From Rhodoplanes tepidamans (GTDB lineage Bacteria > Pseudomonadota > Alphaproteobacteria > Rhizobiales > Xanthobacteraceae): a stretch of DNA of 64,000 bases. A program made the translations under genes and the position numbers. Of the stretch, positions 54,844 through 62,752 are shown one piece after another (the stretch's first letter is position 1; every line of letters begins with the position of its first letter). Under the pieces are notes generated by a model. That model did not search any database. It was not told where the DNA came from and saw only the letters and a list, made by a program, of their open reading frames with translations. The stretch is from the NCBI RefSeq assembly GCF_030813915.1, contig NZ_JAUSUJ010000006.1:1-64000 (forward strand), read 5' to 3'.

Positions 54844-55416
54844 CTACTTCGGCGCGCGCTTGGCCAGGATCCGCTGCAGGGTACGGCGGTGCATGTTGAG
54901 GCGGCGGGCCGTCTCGGAGACGTTGCGGCCGCACAGCTCGTAGACGCGCTGGATGTGCTCCCAGCGCACCCGGTCGGCCGACATCGGATTTTCCGGCGGC
55001 TCGGGCTTCTTGCCGTCGCCGGCCAGGAGGGCGGCCGCGACCTCGTCGGCGTCGGCCGGCTTCGACATGTAGTCGAAGGCGCCGAGCTTCACGGCCGTCA
55101 CCGCGGTGGCGATGTTGCCGTAGCCGGTGAGCACGATTCCACGGGCGTCGGGCCGGCGCTTCTTCAGGGCCGAGATGACGTCGAGGCCGTTGCCGTCGCC
55201 GAGCCGCATGTCGACCACGGCGAAGGCCGGCGGCTGGCGCTCGACCTGCTGCAGCCCGTCCGCCACCGTCTCGGCGGTCGTCACCGTGAAGCCGCGCGAC
55301 TCCATGGCGCGCGCCAGCCGCTGCAGGAACGACTTGTCGTCCTCCACGATGAGCAACGAACGCTCGCCCGCGGGGGCAGACCCCGACAGCGCAGACGAAG
55401 ACGTGGCTTCCACCAT
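54844..55416 (-). CDS. regA: Redox response regulator RegA/ActR/PrrA
   Basis: 190 residues from MVEATSSSAL. Receiver with Asp69 in FAVVDMRLGDGNGLDVISALKKRRPDARGIVLTGYGNIATAVTAVKLGAFDY, a stretch nearly invariant in this family, and Lys in MSKPADADEV. The Pro linker then the Fis-type helix-turn-helix NVSETARRLNMHRRTLQRILAKRAP follows. Global regulator of carbon fixation, respiration, nitrogen and hydrogen metabolism in response to redox state. Confidence 0.96.
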   Translation of the reverse strand: MVEATSSSALSGSAPAGERSLLIVEDDKSFLQRLARAMESRGFTVTTAETVADGLQQVERQPPAFAVVDMRLGDGNGLDVISALKKRRPDARGIVLTGYGNIATAVTAVKLGAFDYMSKPADADEVAAALLAGDGKKPEPPENPMSADRVRWEHIQRVYELCGRNVSETARRLNMHRRTLQRILAKRAPK

Positions 55417-55596
55417 GGCGTCGATCCTTGTCCTGCTCGTCCTTACCTGGTCCACATGGGTCCCGGTCCGGCCGAAGGCCGGCCGTCACGTGCCTTACGA
55501 CGAAGCTGCCCGGTCCGACGCGAAATTGCGCCGGACCAGATGTCGCACCTCGCCGATCCGCCGTGCCCCTGCAGGTAGGATCGGACCGGCCGCGAC

Positions 55597-56967
55597 TCAA
55601 GCCCGCGGCGCCTCCTCCTCGGGCACGCCGGCGTCGCTGCCGGCCGAGCCCCACAGGGTCTCGGCCGGATGCTCGAACTCCTCCCGGCTCCAGTGGATGC
55701 GGACGATCGCGCCGCGCTGCGGGAACCTGCGGTTCTGCAGGGTGAGGCGGCCGCCGGAGCGCTCCAGCAGGGTCTTGGCGATGAAGAAGCCGAGCCCGAG
55801 GCCGGGCGAGTCCTCGCCCTTGCGGCGGCCGCGACGACTGGTCACGTAGGGCTTGCCCAGCCGGTCCATGATCTCGGGCGGGAAGCCCGGCCCGTCGTCG
55901 GAGATCATGATCCACACCGAGTCGGCGTTCCACGACACCGCCACCTCGACCCGCTCGCGGGCGAAGTCGGCGGCGTTCTCGACCAGGTTGCCGAGCCCGT
56001 AGAGGATCGCCGGGTTGCGCACCCCGATCGGCTCCGGCCCGCCCTCGGACGGCATCACCACGTCGATCGCCGCCTCGCCGGTGCGGTGCGGCGCGACCAC
56101 GTCCTCGACCAGGGCCGAGATCGGCATCCGCACGAACATCTCGCCCGGCTCGGGGAACTCGGACAGCTTGCCGAGGATCTCGCGGCAGCGCTCGGCCTGC
56201 TGGCGCAGCAGCCGGATGTCGTCGAGGATCGGCGAGGCGGGATCGAGCTCGCGCTCCAGCTCCTTCGACACCAGCAGGATGGTGGCCAGCGGCGTGCCGA
56301 GCTCGTGGGCGGCGGCGGCGGCGAGCCCGTCGAGCTGGGAGAGGTGCTGCTCGCGGGCGAGCACCAGCTCGGTGGCGGCCAGCGCCTGGGTCAGCTTGCG
56401 CGACTCCTCGGTGATCTGGCCGGCATAGATGCTGATGTAGCCGATGGCGAGCGCGATCGCGAGCCACACCCCGAACACGTAGATCCAGGGCAGCTCGAAG
56501 GTCCCCTCGCCCGGCCACGGCAGCGGGAAGTACACGAACATCAGGAGCGTCGCCGACGAGATCGCCAGCATCCCCAACATCAAGGTGAGGCGCGCCGTCA
56601 GAATGCTGGCGGAGATCAGCACGGGGCCGATGAACAGGAGCGCGAACGGGTTCTGCAGCCCGCCGGTGAGGAACAACAGGATCGCGAGCTCGGCGATGTC
56701 GATGCCGAGCAGCAGCGCGACGCCGTCGGATTCGAGCCGCGCGTCGCCATGGAAGCGCCACAGGAGATAGACGTTGAGCGAGCCGTAGAGCGTGACCACC
56801 GCGAGGGCGATCCAGAACAGCGCCTCGCTGACCAGGCTGTCGTGGACGATCAGCACGGCGGCGAGCTGGCCGAACACGGCGATCCAGCGCAGCCGGACCA
56901 GCGTGTCGAGACGGACCGGCCGGGCGGGCTCGTCGTCCTGGGACGGGACGGTGGATTGCAGCGTCAT
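55597..56967 (-). CDS. regB: Redox sensor kinase RegB/ActS/PrrB
   Basis: 456 residues. Six helices (25-185) with the quinone-sensing loop GGLQNPF (102-108), His221 in AAAAHELGTPLATI, and the redox-active Cys261 in QQAERCREIL. ATPase motifs NLVENAADF, DDGPGFPP and GLGLGFFIAK are intact. It phosphorylates RegA when the quinone pool is reduced. Gene order regB-regA on one strand with a 180-base gap and no senC/prrC between, unlike Rhodobacter, and like the ActSR arrangement of Rhizobiales. Confidence 0.96.
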   Translation of the reverse strand: MTLQSTVPSQDDEPARPVRLDTLVRLRWIAVFGQLAAVLIVHDSLVSEALFWIALAVVTLYGSLNVYLLWRFHGDARLESDGVALLLGIDIAELAILLFLTGGLQNPFALLFIGPVLISASILTARLTLMLGMLAISSATLLMFVYFPLPWPGEGTFELPWIYVFGVWLAIALAIGYISIYAGQITEESRKLTQALAATELVLAREQHLSQLDGLAAAAAHELGTPLATILLVSKELERELDPASPILDDIRLLRQQAERCREILGKLSEFPEPGEMFVRMPISALVEDVVAPHRTGEAAIDVVMPSEGGPEPIGVRNPAILYGLGNLVENAADFARERVEVAVSWNADSVWIMISDDGPGFPPEIMDRLGKPYVTSRRGRRKGEDSPGLGLGFFIAKTLLERSGGRLTLQNRRFPQRGAIVRIHWSREEFEHPAETLWGSAGSDAGVPEEEAPRA

Positions 56968-57079
56968 GGCGGGAGTGTAGCGGGTCGCCTCTTAACGAAC
57001 CGCCGCGACGCGGCGCCGCGGGGCACGGCCGGCCGCTGGCCGGGCGTCCGCCCCACGACGGTGGGACGGAGGGCGCCGT

Positions 57080-57385
57080 TCAGCTCCGCCGGCCCTGCGC
57101 CTCCTGGGTCTTCAGCCACTCCGACAGGGTCTCGGTCGACTTGCCGGCCTTGCTGCGCGCCGGCGCCTTGGCGGAACCGGAGCCGGACTTGGCGACGGAT
57201 CGCGAGGCGGAGCCGGACTTGGGCTTGGCCCCGCTCCTCCCGGTGGCGGCCGGCGGCTCGGCGCCGTCACGGGCGAGCCGCAGGGCGCGCAGCCGCTCGG
57301 TCTTCTCGCGCAGCGCCTGGGCCTCCCGCTCGTAGGCGGGCACCCCCTTGCCGCCGTCCGGGCGGTCCTTGGGACGGTCGTTCAT
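57080..57385 (-). CDS. Small basic hypothetical protein
   Basis: 101 residues. A helical N-terminus (VPAYEREAQALREKTERLRALRLARDG), a disordered Ser/Ala/Lys/Gly-rich middle, and a short C-terminal helix TLSEWLKTQE. GGAGAAGAAG lies before the start. Proteins of this plan are common in Hyphomicrobiales, but I know no function. It follows the BrnA-like gene by 28 bases, so they may share a transcript. Confidence 0.7.
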   Translation of the reverse strand: MNDRPKDRPDGGKGVPAYEREAQALREKTERLRALRLARDGAEPPAATGRSGAKPKSGSASRSVAKSGSGSAKAPARSKAGKSTETLSEWLKTQEAQGRRS

Positions 57386-57413
57386 GACTTCTTCTCCGGC
57401 TTATTGAAACGGG

Positions 57414-57686
57414 CTACGGCTCCAGCGCCTTGCGCAGCGCCGCATTGATTCGGTCCTGCCAGCCCGGCCCGCTCTCGCGGAACCGCTCGAGGACATCCTG
57501 ATCGATCCGCAACGTCACCTGCTCGCGCACCGGCGGCAGGCCCTGGGCCGGCGTCTTGGGGGCGACCGGGGCGGGGCCGGCCACCGGCTTGGTGGTCACC
57601 GCCTTGAACGCCTTCTCGGCCGCCGCCCGTGCGTCCTGGCCCCCGCGCCGCGTGTCGTATGGGCGGCGTATCCTGTCGCCGGTCAT
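57414..57686 (-). CDS. Orphan BrnA-family antitoxin-like protein
   Basis: 90 residues from MTGDRIRRPYD, with GAGGGG upstream; an in-frame ATG at 57755 is possible. The C-terminal ribbon-helix-helix REQVTLRIDQDVLERFRESGPGWQDRINAALRKAL matches BrnA, the DNA-binding antitoxin of BrnTA. No BrnT-like toxin is found on either side, so this may be an orphan regulator. The next gene encodes a small basic protein instead. Confidence 0.75.
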   Translation of the reverse strand: MTGDRIRRPYDTRRGGQDARAAAEKAFKAVTTKPVAGPAPVAPKTPAQGLPPVREQVTLRIDQDVLERFRESGPGWQDRINAALRKALEP

Positions 57687-57971
57687 CGGCTTCCCCTCGT
57701 GCTCTCGTGCAGCGTCCTGGCGCGGCGTCGTGATGTGGCTGTGATCGATCGGCATGTCCAGCGCCCGGCCGTCCGCATGCCGGCCGCTCGCGCGGCGCAG
57801 GCGGCGCGGGGCCCGACGCAGCCACGCGCATCCTGACACATTGCGGCGTCCGGCTGTAGCGGGTCGTGTGCAGATGTGGGCAACGCCCGCCACGCCGCGC
57901 GCCGCAACGGCATCCGCCCGGCGGGAGCGCGGGCGGACGCCGTCGCCGAATCGTCGCGGCCGGAGCCGGCC

Positions 57972-58205
57972 TCAAGCCGTGTGGCCGTCGCCCGGCGTGG
58001 TCGGGGTCTTCTTGGCGCGCTGCGGCGTCATCGGCGCCGGGGCCAGGTCGGGATGGCCGCGTGGTCCGCCGAGCTGCGCCTGCGCGTAGTCGTCGCCCGT
58101 CGGCCGCTCGGCGCCCGGATCGGTGCGGGCCGGAAGGTCCGGACGCGGAACCGCCGCGTCCGGCTCCGACTCGGGTGCAGCGCTTCGGCGGGGCGTGTCG
58201 GCCAT
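57972..58205 (-). CDS. Small hydrophilic hypothetical protein
   Basis: 77 residues from MADTPRRSAAPESEPD, rich in Pro, Asp, Ala and Thr, no membrane segment, probably disordered. TGGAGATC is placed suitably before the start. Third of a run of three small genes on the minus strand at 57.1-58.2 kb. No recognisable family; it may be a chance reading frame. Confidence 0.5.
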   Translation of the reverse strand: MADTPRRSAAPESEPDAAVPRPDLPARTDPGAERPTGDDYAQAQLGGPRGHPDLAPAPMTPQRAKKTPTTPGDGHTA

Positions 58206-58328
58206 GCGGATCTCCAGGGTTTTCGGGGTTAACCCCGCCCGCCGCGCGAGGTTCGACCGCGGCCGCCGGGCGGCCCTGCGACCCGCGCCCTTGCACCTCC
58301 CGCATATCCCCATACATTCGCCGGGCCC

Positions 58329-59114
58329 ATGACAGCAGCAGCACGCATCAGTCCCGCCATCGAGGCCGACCGGCTCGTCAAGATCTACAAGGGCGGGACG
58401 GCGGTCGACGGCGTCTCGTTCGCGCTGCCGGCCGGCTCGGTGACGGGCCTGCTCGGCGGCAACGGCGCCGGCAAGACGACCACGATCGCCATGATCATGG
58501 GCCTCGTGATGCCGACCTCCGGCACCGTGCGGGTGCTGGGTGCCGAGATGCCGCGGCAGCGCTACCGCGTGCTGGAGCGGATGAACTTCGAGAGCCCCTA
58601 TGTCGAGATGCCGCTGCGCCTGACGGTGCGGCAGAACCTCACCGTGTTCGGCAAGCTCTACGGCGTCGACGGGATCGACGCGCAAGTCGCCCGGCTCGCC
58701 GGGGAGCTCGACCTCGTCGCCCTGCTCGACCGGCCGACCGGCAAGCTCTCGGCCGGGCAGAAGACCCGGGTGGCCCTGGCGAAGGCGCTCATCAACAGCC
58801 CCGAGGTCCTGCTGCTCGACGAGCCGACCGCCTCGCTCGACCCCGACACGGCCGACTGGATCCGCGAGCGGCTGGAGCGGTACCGGGCGGAGCGCGGCGC
58901 CACCATCCTGCTCGCCTCGCACAACATGGCCGAGGTCGAGCGGCTGTGCGACCGGGTGATCATCATGAAGCGCGGCCGGATCGAGGACGACGGCACGCCG
59001 GCGGCGCTGCTGGCCCGCTACGGCCGCTCCAACCTCGAGGAGGTCTTCCTCGACGTCGCCCGCGGCCGCGGCGAGGCGGCCGAGGCGGATGCGGAGCGGG
59101 AGGCGGCGCAATGA
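58329..59114 (+). CDS. ABC-2 type exporter ATPase
   Basis: 261 residues. Walker A LLGGNGAGKTTT, signature KLSAGQKTRVALAKAL, Walker B VLLLDEPTASLDPDT, switch His in LLASHNMAEVERL. The signature has Ala in place of the first Gly (LSAGQ), seen in this exporter subgroup. The C-terminal GRSNLEEVFLDVAR is typical of drug- or polysaccharide-type ABC-2 ATPases. Overlaps the permease start by four bases (ATGA). Cargo unknown. Confidence 0.92.
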   Translation: MTAAARISPAIEADRLVKIYKGGTAVDGVSFALPAGSVTGLLGGNGAGKTTTIAMIMGLVMPTSGTVRVLGAEMPRQRYRVLERMNFESPYVEMPLRLTVRQNLTVFGKLYGVDGIDAQVARLAGELDLVALLDRPTGKLSAGQKTRVALAKALINSPEVLLLDEPTASLDPDTADWIRERLERYRAERGATILLASHNMAEVERLCDRVIIMKRGRIEDDGTPAALLARYGRSNLEEVFLDVARGRGEAAEADAEREAAQ

Positions 59115-59944
59115 GCCTCCGCACCGGAGAAGGCAGCACCGGCGAATGGGAGATCTCGGGCCGGCGCATCGCCGCGCTGGTCGAGCGCTACTGGTACCTG
59201 CTGCGCTCGTCGTGGCCGCGGCTCCTCGACCTCGTCTACTGGCCGGCCGTGCAGATGCTGATGTGGGGCTTCCTGCAGACCTACGTGTCGCAGACCGACG
59301 GGGCGCTGGCCCGCGCCGGCGGCACCTTCATCGGCGCCGTGCTGCTGTGGGACATCCTGTTCCGCGGCCAGCTCGGCTTCTCGATCTCGTTCCTCGAGGA
59401 GATGTGGTCGCGCAACCTCGCCAACCTGATGATGAGCCCGCTGCGGCCGATCGAGTTCGTGATCGCGCTGATGATCATGAGCATCGTGCGGCTGTCGATA
59501 GGTCTCGTCCCGGTGACGCTGCTCGCCATCGCGTTCTTCGGCTTCAACCTGTGGGGGCTCGGGCTGGCGCTGGCGGCCTTCTTCGTCAACCTGATGCTGA
59601 CGGCCTGGGCGGTCGGCATCTTCGTGTCCGGCATCCTGCTGCGCAACGGGCTCGGCGCCGAGAACCTCGCCTGGACCATCATGTTCCTGATGCTGCCGCT
59701 GGCCTGCGTGTACTACCCGGTCGCGGTGCTGCCGCCCTGGCTGCAGACCATCGCCTGGATGCTGCCGCCGACCTACGTGTTCGAGGGCATGCGGGCCCTG
59801 ATGATCGACCACGTGTTCCGGGCCGACCTGATGGCGTGGGCGCTCGGCCTCAACCTGGTGCTCTTCGCCGGCGGCACGATCGGCTTCCTGGCGCTCCTGA
59901 AGAGCGCCCGCCGCCAGGGCTCGCTGCTGCAGACCGGCGAATGA
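59111..59944 (+). CDS. ABC-2 type exporter permease
   Basis: 277 residues from the ATG in ATGA overlap with the ATPase. Six helices; ABC-2 pattern with LLRSSWPRLLDLVYWPAVQMLMWGF, FRGQLGFSISFLEEMWSRNLANLMMSPLRPIEF and VYYPVAVLPPWLQTIAWMLPPTYVFEGMRALM. Forms the exporter with the upstream ATPase. No periplasmic adaptor is encoded nearby. Confidence 0.9.
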   Translation: MSLRTGEGSTGEWEISGRRIAALVERYWYLLRSSWPRLLDLVYWPAVQMLMWGFLQTYVSQTDGALARAGGTFIGAVLLWDILFRGQLGFSISFLEEMWSRNLANLMMSPLRPIEFVIALMIMSIVRLSIGLVPVTLLAIAFFGFNLWGLGLALAAFFVNLMLTAWAVGIFVSGILLRNGLGAENLAWTIMFLMLPLACVYYPVAVLPPWLQTIAWMLPPTYVFEGMRALMIDHVFRADLMAWALGLNLVLFAGGTIGFLALLKSARRQGSLLQTGE

Positions 59945-60047
59945 CGATTCAGCCCTAGCGGGAGCGCGTCTCCAATATCGCGCACAATGATACGCGATAA
60001 AATCCGACGCGAAATTTTTTGTCTTTTTCGCTCCTGAAAACGGAATT

Positions 60048-60083
60048 TGACGTTGCGCAATGCTGCGCCGCACGGCAGCATTG
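60048..60083 (+). promoter_or_regulatory. Inverted repeat and FixK-like half box before phaZ
   Basis: AATGCTGC-N8-GCAGCATT (60060-60083) is a perfect 8-bp inverted repeat 68 bases before phaZ. Its CTGC...GCAG core recalls PhaR operators, although those have a shorter spacer. Overlapping at 60048-60061, TTGA-CGTTGC-GCAA is a FixK-type box with one changed base, or simply a -35. The surrounding 206-base gap is unusually AT-rich. Confidence 0.4.
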
Positions 60084-60150
60084 ATCAAACATAAAATCCT
60101 ACGTCGGAAAGCGAGCTGCCAGACTCCTGGCGAGCCGAAGGAGCCGCATC

Positions 60151-61446
60151 ATGACAATCCGGGACGTCGAACATACGCCGCCCCCGTCGCTGGAAGGCGT
60201 CGGCATGGGCCTGTCCTCGCCGCTGTACTGGTTCTACGAGATGACGCATGTGGCGCTCAATCCGTCGCGCGCCCTCGCGCACGCCACCCACGCCTTCTTC
60301 AAGAGCCCGAGCAATCCGGTCTCGAGCACCACGTTCGGCAAGTCGATCTCGGCCGCCTGCGAGCTGTTCGAGCGGGCCACCCGCCGCTACAGCCAGCCCG
60401 AATGGGACATCGAGAACACCGTCGTCGACGGCCGGCTCGCGCCCGTCTCGGTGGAGAGCGTGTGGGAGCGTCCGTTCTGCCGGCTCCTGCATTTCGACCG
60501 GCAGGTCGCGATCACCCACAAGCCGGATCCGCGCGTCCTGGTGATCGCGCCGCTGTCCGGCCACTACGCGACGCTGCTGCGCGGCACCGTCGAGGCGCTG
60601 CTGCCCGACCACGACGTCTACATCACCGACTGGATCGACGCCCGCATGGTGCCGATCAGCGAGGGCCGCTTCGACCTCGACGACTACATCGACTACATCA
60701 TCGGCATGCTGCGCCTGCTCGGCAGCGACACCCACGTGCTCGCGGTGTGCCAGCCCGGCGTGCCGGCGCTGTGCGCCATCTCGGTGATGGAGGCGAACGA
60801 GGAGGCACACGTTCCCGAGTCGCTGATGCTGATGGGCAGCCCGATCGACACCCGCATCAGCCCGACCCAGGTGAACCAGGTGGCGATGAAGCGCGGGCTC
60901 GACTGGTTCCGGCGCAACGTCATCACCAAGGTGCCGTTCCCGAATCCCGGCTTCATGCGCGACGTCTATCCGGGCTTCCTGCAGCTCAACGGCTTCATGT
61001 CGATGAATCTCGACCGCCACCTCGAGGCGCACAGCAAGCTGTTCCAGCACCTCGTCGAGGGCGACGGCGACTCGGCCACGGCGCACCGCAAGTTCTACGA
61101 CGAGTACCTGGCCGTGATGGACCTCACCGCCGAGTTCTACCTGCAGACCGTCGACACCGTGTTCGTCCGTCACCTGCTGCCGAAGGGCGAGTTCGTCCAT
61201 CGCGGCATCCGGGTGGATCCCGGCAAGGTCCGGCGCGTCGCGCTGATGACCATCGAGGGCGAGCAGGACGACATCACCGGCCTCGGCCAGACCCAGGCCG
61301 CCCAGACCCTGTGCTCGAACATTCCCGACGAGAAGCGGCTCCACTACGTGCAGCCCGGCGTCGGCCATTACGGCGTCTTCAACGGCTCGCGATTCCGCAA
61401 CGAGATCCTGCCCCGGATGGCCGCCTTCATTCGGGCGAACGACTGA
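60151..61446 (+). CDS. phaZ: Intracellular polyhydroxyalkanoate depolymerase
   Basis: 431 residues, the length of the PhaZ group. Landmarks: SPLYWFYEMTHVALNPSRALA, PSNPVSSTTFGKSISAACELFERATRRY, LVIAPLSGHYATLLRGTVEALLPDHDVYITDW, and the nucleophile region VLAVCQPGVPALCAISVM with Cys in place of the usual lipase Ser. C-terminal GEQDDITGLGQTQAAQ and VGHYGVFNGSRFR supply the acid and base. Mobilises stored PHB to hydroxybutyrate. The phasin at 31.9 kb belongs to the same storage system. Confidence 0.93.
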   Translation: MTIRDVEHTPPPSLEGVGMGLSSPLYWFYEMTHVALNPSRALAHATHAFFKSPSNPVSSTTFGKSISAACELFERATRRYSQPEWDIENTVVDGRLAPVSVESVWERPFCRLLHFDRQVAITHKPDPRVLVIAPLSGHYATLLRGTVEALLPDHDVYITDWIDARMVPISEGRFDLDDYIDYIIGMLRLLGSDTHVLAVCQPGVPALCAISVMEANEEAHVPESLMLMGSPIDTRISPTQVNQVAMKRGLDWFRRNVITKVPFPNPGFMRDVYPGFLQLNGFMSMNLDRHLEAHSKLFQHLVEGDGDSATAHRKFYDEYLAVMDLTAEFYLQTVDTVFVRHLLPKGEFVHRGIRVDPGKVRRVALMTIEGEQDDITGLGQTQAAQTLCSNIPDEKRLHYVQPGVGHYGVFNGSRFRNEILPRMAAFIRAND

Positions 61447-61776
61447 CACGGCGCGCCGCGCCCTCCGGCGCGGCGCCCGACGGGGCCGGCGCGACGCCCG
61501 CCTAGACACGATCGGCCCGGCTTTGCAACGACTTCGGCGCGCCCCCGAAAGCCTCGCGCAACATCTTCAATCCACACGATAAATCCGCGTGCCCCCAAGT
61601 CCCCGCTCCCGCCGATAAAGCGGACCCAGATTCAATTCTTCGCACCCCACATTTCGACGTCGCGGCGTCGCGTCTCACAAGATTTGGCCCCTCCAAAAGG
61701 ACCGTTCGGAGGGGGCTTCAAGCTGCCCCGAATATGGCACACTCCGGCCCCAGGACGGGGGGCGGAATCGACCGTC
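61447..61776. other. Intergenic region between phaZ and the YgjP-like gene
   Basis: 330 bases. Apart from the phaZ hairpin I see no gene or repeat. The part from about 61550 to 61690 is less GC-rich than its surroundings, as expected of a promoter region, but no clear -35/-10 pair stands out. Short reading frames here lack ribosome sites and recognisable content. Confidence 0.5.
61453..61476 (+). terminator. Hairpin after phaZ
   Basis: 10-bp stem GCGCCGCGCC/GGCGCGGCGC with loop CTCC, seven bases after the stop. No U-run. Confidence 0.5.
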
Positions 61777-62568
61777 ATGACTCTGCGCGCCATGCTCTAT
61801 CGTCGCCCGAGCGAACCGCACGCCATCGAGGTGGTGTTCGAGCGCTCGATCTATCTGGTCCGGCTGCGCCGGCACCGGCAGGCGCGCCGCTACACGCTGC
61901 GCATCCAGGCCGCGACCCGCGACGTGGTGCTGACCATGCCGCCGCAGGGCACCGTCAAGGAGGCGCGCGATTTCGCCGAGCGGCACGGCGGCTGGATCGC
62001 GGCCCGGATGGGGCGGCTGCCCAAGCCGGCCCCCTTCGCGCCCGGCACCGTTCTGCCGCTGCGCGGCACGCCGCACCGCATCGTCCACCGCCGCGGCGCC
62101 CGCGGCACGGTGTGGACCGAGACCGACGAGAGCGGCGAGAAGCTGCTGTGCGTCGCCGGCGAGGCGGCGCATCTGGAGCGGCGGGTCACCGACTTCCTGC
62201 GCCGCGAGGCGAAGCGCGACGTCGAGGCCGCGGCCCGCGTCTACGCCGACCGGCTCGGCCTCCGCATCAAGCGGATCACCATCCGGGACCAGACCAGCCG
62301 CTGGGGCTCGTGCTCCACCACCGGGGCACTGTCGTTCTCGTGGCGCCTGGTGCTGGCGCCCCGCTACGTGCTGGACTACCTCGCCGCCCACGAGGTGGCG
62401 CATCTCGTCGAGATGAACCACTCGTCGCGGTTCTGGCGACTGCTGCTCAAGCTCTGCCCCGACATGCGCCGCGCCAAGGTGTGGCTCGACGTGCACGGCG
62501 GCGACCTCCACCGCTACGGCGCCCGCAAGGACGAGCCGCCGGCCCGCCGCCGCCCGGCCGCAATGTGA
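61777..62568 (+). CDS. YgjP-like zinc metallopeptidase (DUF45)
   Basis: 263 residues from the ATG at 61777; a TTG 93 bases upstream is less likely. DUF45/YgjP features are RRHRQARRYTLRIQAATRDVVLTMPPQGT, ITIRDQTSRWGSCSTTGALSFSWRLVLAPRYVLDYLAAHEVAHLVEMNHSSRFW, holding the HEVAH zinc motif and a third His in NHSSRFW. The fold is SprT/WLM-like. A role in protein quality control or DNA-protein crosslinks is possible but unproven. Confidence 0.87.
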   Translation: MTLRAMLYRRPSEPHAIEVVFERSIYLVRLRRHRQARRYTLRIQAATRDVVLTMPPQGTVKEARDFAERHGGWIAARMGRLPKPAPFAPGTVLPLRGTPHRIVHRRGARGTVWTETDESGEKLLCVAGEAAHLERRVTDFLRREAKRDVEAAARVYADRLGLRIKRITIRDQTSRWGSCSTTGALSFSWRLVLAPRYVLDYLAAHEVAHLVEMNHSSRFWRLLLKLCPDMRRAKVWLDVHGGDLHRYGARKDEPPARRRPAAM

Positions 62569-62591
62569 GTCCGCGGACAGGAGTCTGACCC

Positions 62592-62623
62592 GTCCTGGCC
62601 GGGACGAGTGTCCCGGCCAGGAC
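62592..62623. terminator. Perfect 14-bp hairpin (REP-like) between two genes
   Basis: GTCCTGGCCGGGAC, loop GAGT, GTCCCGGCCAGGAC. It is 23 bases after the YgjP-like gene. The GGCCGGGACGAG core links it to the repeats at 54.8 and 16.8 kb. Likely works as a terminator for the gene before it. Confidence 0.65.
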
Positions 62624-62752
62624 CTCGTAGGATGCGGCGCACCTCGACACGGCGCGGCCGCATGCGCTACATGCCGGGCCGGCAGGCCCGGCCGGGCCGG
62701 TGCCGCGATCGCGCCGCGCGCCCCTCTCGCACCCGGACCCTGCGTACCCCCG

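Noticed and set aside
55417-55596. senC/prrC gene between regB and regA
   Set aside because: The 180-base gap is too short and has no frame with the SenC CxxxC motif.
57414-58328. BrnT toxin partner for the BrnA-like gene
   Set aside because: No reading frame on either strand nearby has the BrnT start pattern or the expected length of about 90 residues.
61502-61696. 64-residue reading frame on the minus strand
   Set aside because: No ribosome site, no recognisable domain and weak codon bias; lies in what looks like a promoter region.
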